DNA of 64,000 nt, taken from contig NC_064543.1 in NCBI RefSeq assembly GCF_023856365.1, positions 8,334,452-8,398,451 of the forward strand. Reading direction: 5' to 3'. The DNA is from Brienomyrus brachyistius (taxonomy: Eukaryota; Chordata; Actinopteri; Osteoglossiformes; Mormyridae). Numbering within the stretch: position 1 is the first letter of the stretch; each line of letters opens with the position of its first letter. Shown here piece after piece: positions 23,768-35,029 of the stretch. The translations under genes were made by a program, and so were the position numbers. The notes under the pieces are model-generated. The model saw only the letters and a program-made list of their open reading frames with translations, was not told the origin of the DNA and ran no database searches.

Positions 23768-26700
23768 GTACAGAATATTGTGTACTGCTAAGTTTTGTTT
23801 GTTTGTCTCATTATTCTCTTTAGCCTATAATTACTACTATTAGTTTGAGACTTTCTGGGAAAATCTGTTTTGTAATGAATATTACTTGGGAAATACCTTT
23901 TAAAAATTTTTTTAATTTTAGTTTTCAAATAAATTAATATAACATTATAAAGATTAAATCACCTTGTAGTAGACTGTAACTATTCCAAATTCACCAGTGG
24001 AAGAAGGTGTTAATTTGACTGGAAACCCCAGAATCTGCTCTACCAGTGCCATGGTATAGTCAATGGAGTTATTGAACTGGTCTGCTAAGGGAAAAGGAAA
24101 GGACAATAATAGTATATTTTCTTTCTAGTCATATTGTGTAGATGTTATGTATGCTGACTGTTATTTAGGAAAACTGAGATCTCTTATATTGGCAGGTGTT
24201 TTGGAGTCAGATAGTGTGCTGTACATATAGTGCGTGTTGATGTTACATTTATGCATGTATGCATGTTGTATTTCTTGAAGGGATTGATGATTTTTCATTA
24301 GTAGAAAACCCTTTCCAGCCATTATTTATATGAGTTGCATTGTGTCCTTGACCTCCATTAGTCCTCAAAGAGGGATAAACCGGAGCAGTATGAATCTGTA
24401 ATGGTAGGCAGGCTAGGATCTGAGCCAACCAAGGAAAATAATAAATTGTTTCAATCAGAAAAACAAAGAGAAGATTAGGAAGTGGTTAGGTTAGTGCAGT
24501 GTGCAGTTGTATGGCTGTAGTGTGTGCATGGTTTGCATTTTATAAATTTTTCCCCGAATGCCGTTTGGCAGTTACTCTGTGGTTGGTTTATGGATTGATT
24601 GGGTGACTGGTTGGTTGCTTGGTATGCATATCATAAATGATTATGTTGCAAAAGCACAATGTATATTTTATGGTGCTGTTGGGTACTGCAGGATGTGCAT
24701 GATAATGTGAGGTCTTCAGGTTCCTGAGGAAAAGATGAGGCCTTTGGTTTCTCTTACATAGTAGAGGGACTTGAGAGTCAGTTCCTGACCTAGTTAATGA
24801 CAGCCTCCAGCTTCAAAGTACACGCAGTGTGAACGTAGGCCGCCATCTTTATTCTGCAGTGCCCTTCTATTGTTTGGCTCTTTTTATATCATATTTTTTC
24901 TTTAAGGAATTGTGTTGTGAGTTTGACCTCTGCTCCTGTATGTCTGGAATTTGCAGGTTCTCCTTGTGTTTGGGTTCAGGGTAGGAATTTGCAGGTCCTC
25001 TTTGTGTTTGGGATTGGGTTAGGAACTTGCAGGTTCTCCTTGTGTTTGGATGTTCTTCTCATAGGTACTCCAGGTTCCTCCCAGAGGCAAAAGAAATTAG
25101 ATGAATTGTGTGCGCTCTGCGATGGACTGGATCCCAGACAGGGTGTCTTCGATCTTTTGCCTCACTGCAATAATTCACTGGATAAGTTCTTATGTAAAAT
25201 GGTTGCATGGGTTTTGACTTTAACAGTTTACCATTTGTATTTCTCAGCCTTCCAATCAACTTGGCTGTGTTGTGTTTAATTTAATTTCCATTTATATTGA
25301 GAATGATTCTGCCATTTCATTGTTTCATTGTATCAATTCTATAATGAGGTGACCGTGATTGAATCATGATTAAATTTACAGTGATTGTTTTAGTTTCCTT
25401 TGTCAATGAGATATTGTGTATAAAAGCAAAAAAAAAAAAAGTTTGAATTGTAAAATGATGAGGATGCACAAGGCAGTGAATTGCCTTCTGTTTCACTCCT
25501 GGTCTATTATCTGCATCCAGAGAATTGTCTGGGTAAATTCCATAGGACTAGTGGCACAGATGGTGTCTGTTTACATATGCTGGAGTTTGCGTTGACTCTG
25601 TGTCATTGACTGTATTTCTGTTTTGGAGTTTGCATGTGACTGTTAGTGCTGCTGAATCACTCCTCATTCAATACACAGACATGGCAAAGAGTCATAAATC
25701 GCACCGGTCTCTGTTGCTGATGGCAGCCTAGTGATTTTACTCATCACAGAACCTTAGCACATAATTGTTTTTTTCATATGTTACATCAGGTATGACTGTG
25801 GACTCTAGTCGACACCAGTGTTAATATCTGTCTTTGCACTATTAAAAACTGATATAGAAAAGATCGCAAAAGTTGTGAAGGACTTTGCATCGAATCTTGT
25901 TCCCCAACACATTGCTTCTTTCTAGTAGCTCCTCGATCAGGTCTTTAGCTTCTGTCAGGCCAATCTTCACTTCACTAGAGTTGCTACTGTATTGAGATGC
26001 TAATTCCATTCCCCAAGGGCATTTTCTAACCAGGTCAGCGTTGTTTAGAATATTTCTTCTGCAGCATTGTGGAAGCCTGCCGTAGGTTCTTATAAGGGAC
26101 GAAAAAGAGGAGAGCTCACTCTGCAGGCCAAAATGTATGGGTAGAATTAAGCCTGTACATTTCATGCAGCCCTATTGCTAGAAATAGCATGAGTGGTGCT
26201 GAACCCGAATATTAAAGTGCAAGTTATATGACATTTTTTAAATGGAGCTAATTATTGGTTTTTATCGCAGTTGAGCAGTTGTTGCTGGAGTGTGAATGTT
26301 AAAACTGGACACGAAGATATGAGGATCTCAGTTTCAGAAGCCACTACAGAATAAAATATCAGTTGCTGAAGGGGAGAGATGTTAAATGATCATCTTATTG
26401 AATAAAGAGACTAAACCCTATAATTTGGAGGTAAACATTGCGTGAATGTCTTTGGGGACTAATAAAATTGTACTCCACTTCATTTTGTGGACGGAGGTGA
26501 AGTTCCACCATCATTAAGCGACCAGCAAGGGTTTCCTTCTCGCAGTATGACTCCGGTGGATTTGGTGTGAGCTGAGCCGAATATTGGCTAATGCTAGTTC
26601 TTAGTAGCTAGTTTCCATGAGCTTATATGGTGTTCTCTAATTAATCCCAAGACGGAAGATGACAAAATCTTTATGATCCTTTTGCCATCACACTGCTGCC

Positions 26701-28245
26701 TTTAACCAGGAAAACCCAAACCATTCAATTCCTTTGGGAGCTATTTGATATTTTTATGGCCACTGAAGAAAAGACATTTTTTTTCCCGCACATTACATTA
26801 ATGTCATTTTGTACCATCAGATGTTTGCAATTTGAGAAGCAGCGATAATGGCATCGGGTAATGAAAATGTTGCCACAGTACACATTTAAATCAAATACAT
26901 AATAGCAAACTAATTGGCAAACACTTCACATGTCCCCTGCTTTGCTATGCGTCAGTCCTGATCTGTTCTAGGCAGGAAACAAACCTGATTCTGGTCAGGG
27001 TACAACAGCATACAACGATGCTAATCAGCCTTATTGGTTAATTATGAAACACTCATCACACAGTTCCAACAGCTCTTCCTTTCAACCGTTTCTTCGGGTT
27101 GGCCTCTATGGATTTTGATTTGTCAGGTAAATAATTAAGATTCTGTTTTCCCAAATTCTGCAAGACGATCAGTGACTGGATCAATGATTCCCTAAATTGA
27201 GGAATAAACATTTCTTAAAAGAAGGACCTTTAAGTATTTGGCATATTGGAGGAATGTATATTTAAATGGAATAGAATGTTTCCCCTGATGCGTTCCCCCA
27301 CAGAGGTGAGCATACTCCCACCAGTGGACAGAGAGCGCTCATCGGAAAATATGTCGCGTCAACCACCTGAAAAGCAGACAAAAAATATCTGCATTTTTTT
27401 AACTGCTGTCATTAAAAGAAACACATGAACACCATGAATCCTGTCGGTGTCCGTCTGACCCAGTATAGTTGATGTAGCATCTAGCTTCTCAGTGACTTGA
27501 TTTTCTGGCTGCACAGTACAACAGGAGAGGTGACATGAGAGTTTTCCCTGATAGATAACTTGCATGACCATCCTTGTCCATTGACTGTTGACTATGGGGA
27601 TTTCTTGATGGAAACTAAGGTGACAGTTGATGGTACTGACTTGTCTTAGACTGTCCTTTTTTTTATTGATTAAGGTTTCATAAAGCATTTATTTTATGAC
27701 TATATCCTTGTTTTAGATTTTAAACTTGGAGTGCCATTTAATATTGGTGGTGCAGGGAATTCAATTACGATACAGATTCTGGGGTTTCTAAGTGCGGCAG
27801 ATTGAATTGTTCTTGAGAAAAGACACAGCCGATACCGTTTTCATTGTTGCCTCTATGTTTTATGAGTCTCTTTTGGTCAGTCAGCTCTTTGTCCAGGTTG
27901 TGGTACTTCTTTTAATAATTTAGTTTTAATCACCCCTAGCCTGCATTATTGCTAGGTACATATTCTTTGCTTTGTACTTGCAGTGAATTTTGAATCGCTC
28001 TTTGAATATTTGGGGTTTCCAGCGAGAGGCACGTTGTGTCTCCAGCTGGTGATTTGTGATGCTCTTGCAAAGATTTGCTTCAGTATCTCTTTATTGTTTC
28101 CCCCATTACCCAGGATGTGTCGCCATTCCTGTGTGCTTTTATTATTCGAATGAGGTGTGATTCTGAGGCCTAGTCTGCCAGTTTCTAGTGTCGCTGGTGG
28201 TTTTGGGTTCTAACAATGTTCCCTTTCTCCACGGTTCTCTTTCAG
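23768..28245 (+). other. unc13c: intron 2
   Basis: A phase-1 intron between the giant exon and a 23-nt microexon. It holds a SINE copy with an internal 38-bp triplication (24930-25175), an A12 run near 25429, a block at 26620-27060 rich in homeodomain-like TAAT motifs, and a splice-like CAGAG/GTGAGC site at 27301-27311. No further coding exon is needed to keep the frame. Confidence 0.85.
24930..25175 (+). repeat. SINE copy with three 38-bp internal tandem units
   Basis: The 3' module 'gcgatggactggatccc' marks the same SINE family as elsewhere in the window. In its body the segment beginning 'ggaatttgcaggttctcc' occurs three times in tandem at 38-base spacing (starts at about 24946, 24984 and 25022). 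It is followed by 'ggtactccaggttcctccc', as expected for the family. The units differ by several substitutions. Confidence 0.6.
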
Positions 28246-28268
28246 ACAACGCTGCACTGGATACACAG
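28246..28268 (+). CDS. unc13c: unc13c coding exon 3: 23-nt microexon
   Basis: After a strong pyrimidine-rich acceptor (ggttctctttcag) the 23 nt read, with the G carried over from exon 2, as D-N-A-A-L-D-T-Q. They end at CAG followed by gttttc. The length (3n+2) converts the phase-1 donor of exon 2 to phase 0, exactly what the next exon needs. The peptide aligns with D-S-S-S-V-D-E-K at this place in mammalian UNC13C, as I remember it. The donor is weaker than average (gttttc). No other segment of intron 2 that I inspected satisfied phase, splice sites and similarity together. Confidence 0.8.
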
Positions 28269-28775
28269 GTTTTCAAACTGCTGCTCCTTGCCTTTTCTTT
28301 GGCCTCATGTCATCGTCGTCCCCATCCACATTCTTTCGTGTCTGTGTTTATGCCTGTTTAACGTCATCTGACCTTGCATGCTCAACGCTGTATTACATTT
28401 TCCTTACCGTCGATGCATTTGTAAACAGGGTGGACCTCATGCAATGATGATGATTGTTGCATAAGCACCATCGGAAAGTAGCAGCAGATAGTTTCACTGC
28501 ACCGTCCAGCATGATAATGCTGAGAGTTTGATCTCAGGCTCCATCTCTGTCACGAGGTTGTACCTTGAAAGCTGCTGGCTGAAAACCATAGACCTGCTCT
28601 GCTCTGGCACCCAGTGCAGATGTACATAGACTGAACTGCTCCAGTGAAGCACACTGCCACATTTGGACACGGGTCGCTTCGGGTAGAAGCCTCACCTAAG
28701 AGATGACACGGTTACGTGATCTGCAGGAACACAAGCGCACTCTCCAGTGACGTATACATTGTCTCTTGTGTGAAG
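28269..28775 (+). other. unc13c: intron 3
   Basis: Phase-0 intron of 507 bases with a weak donor (gttttc) and an acceptor ending gtgtgaag. I see no repeat or coding signal in it. Confidence 0.8.
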
Positions 28776-28840
28776 GCACGGCTGGCGAGCGGGAATGTCC
28801 TGGATCCCTCCAAACTTCTGGGGCTTCAGGGAGCTGGCGG
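28776..28840 (+). CDS. unc13c: unc13c coding exon 4 (linker)
   Basis: Reads ARLASGNVLDPSKLLGLQGAG plus two bases (residues 1043-1064). It matches the family segment ARIVSGNDLDASKFSALQ, between the N-terminal region and the C1 domain. The acceptor is tgtgtgaag at 28775; alternative AGs at 28747 and 28726 give the wrong phase. The donor is strong (ggcgg/gtgagt). Phase 0 enters and phase 2 leaves, consistent with both neighbours. The sequence is less conserved than the flanking exons, as expected for a linker. Confidence 0.9.
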
Positions 28841-30721
28841 GTGAGTGAAACCGGTATTGAAAATCCGGTTAATGGTTTTGCTGGTTCTGAAACTCCACAG
28901 CAGGAAACGAGGCAGTTTTTAAATAGTGTATCATTATTTTTCTGCAGTTACTGAAGTAGGCTTAAGCTGCAGTTAATATAAAAATTATTTTTTAACATGC
29001 CCAGACATAAATTGACCATGGTGAGGAGAGTATGCTTTATCACACACAGATAGATACGGTTGTATTCAGATGAAATTGTGTGACAGAGAATACGAGCCTA
29101 TAAAGATACTTCTAAAGTTGTAGCATTTGCTTACTGTACTTTGCCACACTTATTGCTGTCCTGTTGTGTGTCGTGTCGTTATTGCCTATTACATTGTAAT
29201 ATATGTTGTGTATTGTGTAACTTCAAATTTACCTTCACTATTTTCACCTATCTGGAATGGTCTCCCTGTTCAGGCACATGCCAATGTGTGGGGGGGGAAG
29301 GGGGGGAGGCACACATAGCTCCCCCGCTGTGAGAGCTGTCAGCCCCTTTATTCTTTTTGGCATGTGGGCTCCATACATCAGCTTAACTCGCTCTGAGGAG
29401 AGCACCATTCTGCAGTTTGCACCTGGCTGACCGTAGATATAGCCGCAGAGCAATGACGAGGAGAGGAACCCAGCCATCTGGCACTATGCAAGCCTGGAAC
29501 AATCCCCTGCATAGATCATGCCTTGGTTTGGTAATCAAAGAAGTATTGGACCATGAAAATCATTCTTAAAAGAAATCGCTTTAAACCCTACTGATGTTAT
29601 ACAGCTCTACAGGGGTAGGCAGACAAACTAAAATATGTCTTCCGTGAAAAACTATGGTGGGAGGCAGGAGAACCAACTGGGCCTGTGCAATTAGCATCTC
29701 ACATGTGTTTGCTTGCCTAGTTTTGTCCACAACAGGTTATACTGGTAGTTGCTGAAAGATAACTGGACAATCATGAATGTTTTATTGCAGTGGAGTTAAT
29801 TGTAGGCCTGCTAGCAGTCAGACAGTCACCACTTCTTCATTTTGTATTAATTCTAAATCTTCCTTTACCATGGAAGAGCATGTCAATCTTTGCATGACTT
29901 CACAGCTTTCAAAAAGCCGTCCAGCTAAGCTCATCGATGACGGATGAGGGACAGAAGTCCCTGCAGGGAATTTCACAGAAACGGGACGTGTCAGTGTAGG
30001 AGCAGGATATGGATGAGTTGTCTAAACACCTTTGGCTGATGAGCGCTGCGAAGATACCGCAGGCCACTGGTATGGCCTCAGGCTCTGTACTGGGCGATAA
30101 AAGCTTTCCAGAAGAAACTAAGAACAGCAGCTAGAAGATAACAGAGAGAGGGGGAAAACAGATGGTAATCTAAGCAGCGATCGGGCTGATGCATTTGTCG
30201 ATCGCATACAGCACAACTGCATGGACTGAGCATGGCAGCTACTTGTAATTTAAGACTGTGAAATGTGAAAGTAGTGAATTGATATAAGGCTATTCAGAAT
30301 CACCAGCACTCCCACCCACCCCCATCTGCAGTCCCCAGCTCCCATCTCTCAGATGGGGGAATGGCAGGGAGGAGTGACCACAGTCAGGCCCAAAATGCCA
30401 CTGGCCCCACAGTTCCTGACTACCACGCTTTGACTGGCTGTTGCACCTGGAAGCCTCATGGCCTCCAGACATCCCCCACCTGGGGAGTGCTATTTAAAGT
30501 GGCTCTGTCCTTCCTGATAGTGCCCCGCTCTTGCCCCATAGTCCTGGGGGTAAAAAGGGGGTCTCCCACAAGAGGGGGGGCAGGGAGAGCAAAGAAGATG
30601 ACAGAGAGTCTGTGGTGTTTGCCAGCACATAAACGAAATGACCCTTTTTAGTTCTGCTATGTCTTCCACGGCGGAGCATTATTATGATATTAATGCAACA
30701 TAAATCTGTCTCCCTGGCCAG
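28841..30721 (+). other. unc13c: intron 4
   Basis: Phase-2 intron. It holds G-rich runs near 29288-29307 and a GC-richer patch at 30300-30600, otherwise nothing recognisable. Two acceptors 9 nt apart (30721 and 30730) end it. Confidence 0.85.
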
Positions 30722-30800
30722 GCCTGGCAGCATACTTTATGGTATTGACAGCATGCCAGATTTACGGCGCAAGAGAACCGTGCCCATTGTTCGCGACCTG
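30722..30800 (+). CDS. unc13c: unc13c coding exon 5 (linker, [12 protein letters not shown] motif)
   Basis: Encodes [18 protein letters not shown] and TVPIVRDL (residues 1064-1090). [12 protein letters not shown] is a very strongly conserved UNC13 motif just before the C1 region. Two in-phase acceptors are possible: ggccag (exon from 30722, with the better pyrimidine tract) and ctggcag (from 30731). The second gives GGILYGID, which fits family length better and drops three residues. Donor is gacctg/gtgagt, phase 0. Residue numbers given for later exons assume the first acceptor. Confidence 0.93.
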
Positions 30801-32426
30801 GTGAGTTATCTAACCTGGACAAGGTTTATTCTGATTGGTATTTCTATTCATTTGACTTGTTGCACGTGTCGCTTTTCTGGTGGTGACATTTTTAACTTAA
30901 GAACAATTAACAAGATCTTTGTCCCATTAATAGTTGACATTATTGTTATGCATTTTTTCTGGAAGTGCTATCAGTGAACCGTACAGTTGATAGGATGATA
31001 AAATTTGACTGAAACTCATATGACTCATATAATTCAAGTTCTTCGATTTTTCATTGCGGTTTAGCGTTTTGCGTGCCACCCCCGACAATTATAAGGATAT
31101 TTATGATTAATCATCTGTGATCCTCAGTGTTCATATCGAATTAAATAAATTCAGTACTTGCAATTATGATAATGCTTACATAATACTGAAGGACTGTATT
31201 TGTCGTCTCTCGTATATATAAAAAAACAACATTCATCTGGTAAGTATGGGTTGCCTATTATTTTTAGGTTCTGCATAAATATTTATGATGCCATACCACA
31301 CCTACATGGACCCATAATAGTTATGGGTAATATTTTTCTGTGAGTTGTCAGATTTCTGTCTGATTAATGTCTTCATTCTGTGGGACCTTGTTGTAATTAG
31401 TTGTTTGAAATGCTGACAACTCATCCCAAAAATATATCTGAGGACTTCATTGAACTTTGATTTAACTGTGCTGAGGCTCTTAAATCCTGTAAAAGTGATG
31501 GGTAGCAAAGCCTTTTACAGCCTAAATGAAGTCGTTGAGCTTAAGGTTGGACTTGGTGCCGTCTAATCGCTCTGCCGTCCACAACAAGCTGCATGACTGC
31601 TTCAGCACAGTGACGGCGTGGGGCACGCTGGGAGTGAGGAGGTGTAGGAACATAAACAAAGCCATTGATAGGTGGCTGATAAACAGTCTGCGCTTTGAAA
31701 TGATATTGCGATGCCTGCAGTGACCAGAGCAGGTGATATGCATGTTCGACAGGCTTACAGTTCATGCAGTTCACCTTCGCTCCTCAGCCATGCCCAATTT
31801 CCAGTTTCTTGCACTTACCTCCTTCTTCCACCCTAACTTGGCTATAAATGAAGGTTGATGGTAAAGACTGACATAACGTCAACTGTCGATGCCTTCAGTC
31901 CTGCGAACCTGACCTCCCCCTGGCCTTAATAACTGTGTAACACCTCCCTCTCGCCCTCTCTCTGCCTCTCTTTTATTACTTGGACTGAGATCAAAATGTA
32001 CACTATAATTTATCTGTGCGTCAGCACAGCAGCGCGAGTGTCACTGTAGATGAGTGCATGTGAGCTTTGTTTGCCTGCGTGGTTTTTTTTTAGTTTTTTG
32101 GGTTTTTTTTTACCTTTGCAGCGCAGACAGCAGAGGTATCGATGGTGCCACCAAGCACGAGTTGGGTTTAGAAGTGCAGTGCATGCACTAGTAATCACTC
32201 AGTTGTTTTGCCTGTTTTAATTAAAGGCAGAAAGAGCATCTCCACAGACTTCTCCACGATGGGTGGAGAAACACCTTGCATGGCTAAAATACACCTTTGC
32301 AGTAGATACAAACATACCTAGTGTGTTGAGTGGTCTTCACTGCTGGTTAGGATCTGTGTTGAGTCTTTTCCAGATTTAAACTCATTCACTTTTGTCCTCT
32401 CTTCAATCTGGTTCTGGAAATCACAG
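30801..32426 (+). other. unc13c: intron 5
   Basis: Phase-0 intron ending at a 6-nt microexon. The segment at about 31520-31740 is GC-richer than its surroundings and unique-looking. Short open frames on both strands there match nothing known. No repeat recognised. Confidence 0.75.
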
Positions 32427-32432
32427 GCATTG
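32427..32432 (+). CDS. unc13c: unc13c coding exon 6: 6-nt microexon (Ala-Leu)
   Basis: GCATTG lies between a good acceptor (pyrimidine-rich tttgtcctctcttcaatctg, ending atcacag) and a strong donor (gtaagt). It adds two codons, A-L, between ...IVRDL of exon 5 and TLAARKAG of exon 7. All known UNC13 proteins have two residues here (for example AM in ...D-L/V-A-M-T-L-A-A-R). Without it the protein would be two residues short, still in frame, so inclusion could be regulated. Confidence 0.82.
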
Positions 32433-33123
32433 GTAAGTTACTCTTCTGTATTCTACACCTTGTATCTGTTCTTGTGCTTATGTTCAGACCCCCTGTCTCT
32501 TAGCATCTCTGCCTGTTTTTTTTTTGTTATGGGGTGTTTAAAAATGCATAAGAATTTTTTTTCAAAATACTTAAGATTCAAAAGGAGTAAAAATGACAGC
32601 ATTCAACTAGTTACACAATCTGTGCTTGCAATATATGGGTATCCTTTTAGAAAGAAAAGTCTTTGTATATTACTGGCATTTTTTATTACTCTTCACAAAG
32701 TTATGCCCAAACGAGGCTGGTCGCCTTCAGTGACTCTCATCTGTGATCTTGTGATCTCATCTTTTTTTATCTGGTAAACTGAGGTTAATGATAATTACAT
32801 CTCCAGCTTATGAGGTTTCACCTTTGGAGAAATGCATTAGGTTTGTATGTAGGGGGGCATTTTAATACCTCTATTGCAATCCTCCATTTTGATTTTGAGG
32901 TAATAAAATGTCATACCCCTAGTGAGGTAATTAAACGTTTGAATAATACTTCAAAGTCAGCCATAAACTGAACAATTCCGGGAAAGACTGTTATTCCCAG
33001 CAGCAGGAATCCTTACAGAATCACTCAGTCCACAGTGTTATTGGGGTTGTGTTCATGTTGCTAGCAGGATTGTCTTGTCTTGTCATTACAATCAGCATAT
33101 TAATATTGTGTATTCTTTTGTAG
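32433..33123 (+). other. unc13c: intron 6
   Basis: Phase-0 intron of 691 bases with strong donor gtaagt and acceptor tcttttgtag. Nothing else recognised. Confidence 0.85.
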
Positions 33124-33195
33124 ACTTTGGCTGCCCGAAAGGCTGGTGTATCCTTTGCTCTGGTGGCCAGATCAACCCTGAACAACGAAGACCTA
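33124..33195 (+). CDS. unc13c: unc13c coding exon 7 (TLAARKAG linker)
   Basis: Twenty-four codons: TLAARKAGVSFALVARSTLNNEDL (given here as TLAARKAG...NNEDL; residues 1093-1116). It corresponds to the conserved UNC13 segment TLAARK-G-S-A--V-RTSLN-EEL preceding C1. Acceptor tcttttgtag, donor ctagtaagt, phase 0 on both sides, so the exon is symmetric and could be skipped without frameshift. The residues ALVARST differ somewhat from the mammalian AMVIRTS. Confidence 0.94.
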
Positions 33196-34262
33196 GTAAG
33201 TTTTTCCTACATGACGCAGTATTAAGATATACATCGCAGCCCAATCAGCAAGTGTTTACCCAGCGGAAGGCAGTGGAGTTTGACTAATGTGACACGCCAT
33301 GCATAAACGCAAATAACGGGGACAATTAAAGGATTAGCGACGGTTCACATTGATCTAAATTTTTAATTTGCCCAGCTCTGAAATTAACGGCACTTGCAGT
33401 TGCTATCAAATACCTCTCTGAGGCCGACTGCCAGCCGTAGCGTGTGCGCTGGGAATTGTGGATGGTGCAAAGCTACGGCTGGGTTTATGGAAAATTTATA
33501 TCGATATATCAGTCAAATGCAGTTAAATATGGCGTTTTCTTCTTGGCCAGTTTCTTGAAGTCAGCATTTTGTGTGTGAGGATATCTGGAAAAAGCTGCTC
33601 CGTTCTCTGTCAGACAAAACTCCTCCTTTAATTATGTAAACTCCTTTTGATTGAAGTCAAGCCAAAAGAATCTAGAGCCACACTTTAATCAATGAATGGC
33701 TTTGTCTTCCATTCCGCTGACCTCCAGAAGTACTTGCATTAATTGATTGGAATTGATTTGCAAGCTTTCCTGCCTTCATAAATAAAACAGTGTCCAGGCT
33801 GATGTGAAGAAAACTGTAATGCAGCTTAATTATATTGCGTCCTTAGGAATCATTTATATAGCAAAGGAGTGTTTCCTCAAAAGGCAGTCATGTTCATGAG
33901 AGGATTTGTGAAAATGGTTCCTCTGTGTTTTGATTTAATATATATTTTGCTACATTTTCCTGCCATACCTGTACCTTATTTTGGGATAAGTATGCATTAC
34001 ATGTTCTAGGATACCTCATTACTGTTCTAGGATTCTTCCAGTGTTTTCTATTTTAAAGATGGACTTTTTTGGGTTTCATTTCTTGGGTGAATCTTATTGA
34101 GCTGCTGGCTCAGCAAAGCATAGTATAAATCGAACTTTGAGTTTTCTGGGGTGAATCTCCAGATTCTCGGTGTTAGATGTACCCACAGAATCTGTGTGGG
34201 CGTGTGCCTAGGGCTCCGTTGTTGGTTTGTCTTAAATCCCTAATATGAGCGCACCTCCCGAT

Positions 34263-34387
34263 CCTCAGTGTGGGCGTGTCCTCATATCCTCAGTGTGGGC
34301 CGGTCCTCAGAGTTCCTGTGTGGGAGTGTCTTTGGAGCCTCAGTGTTGGCAGATCTCTGGAGCCTCACTGGGGGTGTATCCACATAG
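34263..34387. repeat. 25-bp minisatellite, five units
   Basis: Five consecutive 25-base units start at 34263, 34288, 34313, 34338 and 34363. Each is related to 'cctcagtgtgggcgtgtcct' plus five bases, with the identity of adjacent units clearly visible by eye. More decayed copies may precede it. Confidence 0.8.
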
Positions 34388-35029
34388 CCTGTCGGTATGT
34401 ATTTTACCCAAAAGGCTATTTATGTTTGGGCATATCTCAAGACCACCATTGTAAGTGTATTCTGGTGGTCTGAAAGTCACAGCAGCAGTTGCAAGGGTAA
34501 CTTGAACACCACCAGATGCCAGTGTGTCTTTCAGCTCACGTAAACGCTGGTAGAAGGTGCATCAGTCATGCCAGTGATCGGAGGTGTGCTAACAAGGACA
34601 TGGAAGCGCTCTGCCTCCAGCCATACACATTCAGCAGAATTCCCTTGCTCCAGAGATTATGCAGTGACAGAAAATAAGTGAGCTGAGTCTGTTCCTGGAA
34701 TGTCCACATAGTATAGGCGGATGTACCTTTCTATTGGTGCTTTGTTTTGGTTTTTAAAGACATTTCCTGTACGTGAAAATGTGAATTGAGGGTTAATTGC
34801 TCTTATTGTTGCCGCAAGCGTGATACTGGTGACAAGGCACCTTGGCGTTGTAGTATTGACATCAAATTTAGTTAAATACTTCTGTTCCATCTTCAGTAAT
34901 TACTTACGGCTAAAATAATGCTGTATGAACTCTATTGTTAGCAGCCGGAGGCTCTTGTTCTTCTTGCCCTGTCGCTGATGTTTCTGCTCCTGTGCTGTTC
35001 TCTGGGTCGTTTCCTGTGCGCAAATCTGA

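Noticed and set aside
23768..23823. The last 18 codons of the long open frame after LAG
   Set aside because: They follow a good donor (gtacag), match nothing in UNC13 and stop at once. Intronic unless the intron is retained.
25842..26165. Minus-strand 107-codon open frame in intron 2
   Set aside because: Reads like an ordinary peptide in places (EAKDLIEELLERSNVL), but I recognise no family and see no splice, start or poly(A) context. Probably chance, possibly a decayed pseudogene fragment.
26525..26570. Strong acceptor tttccttctcgcag in intron 2 as a missing exon
   Set aside because: In the phase required after exon 2 it hits a TGA in the second codon.
28747..28775. Longer exon 4 using the acceptor ctctccag at 28747
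   Set aside because: Would need a phase-2 predecessor and adds a non-conserved DVYIVSCVK. The 28775 acceptor with the 23-nt microexon fits phase and family sequence.
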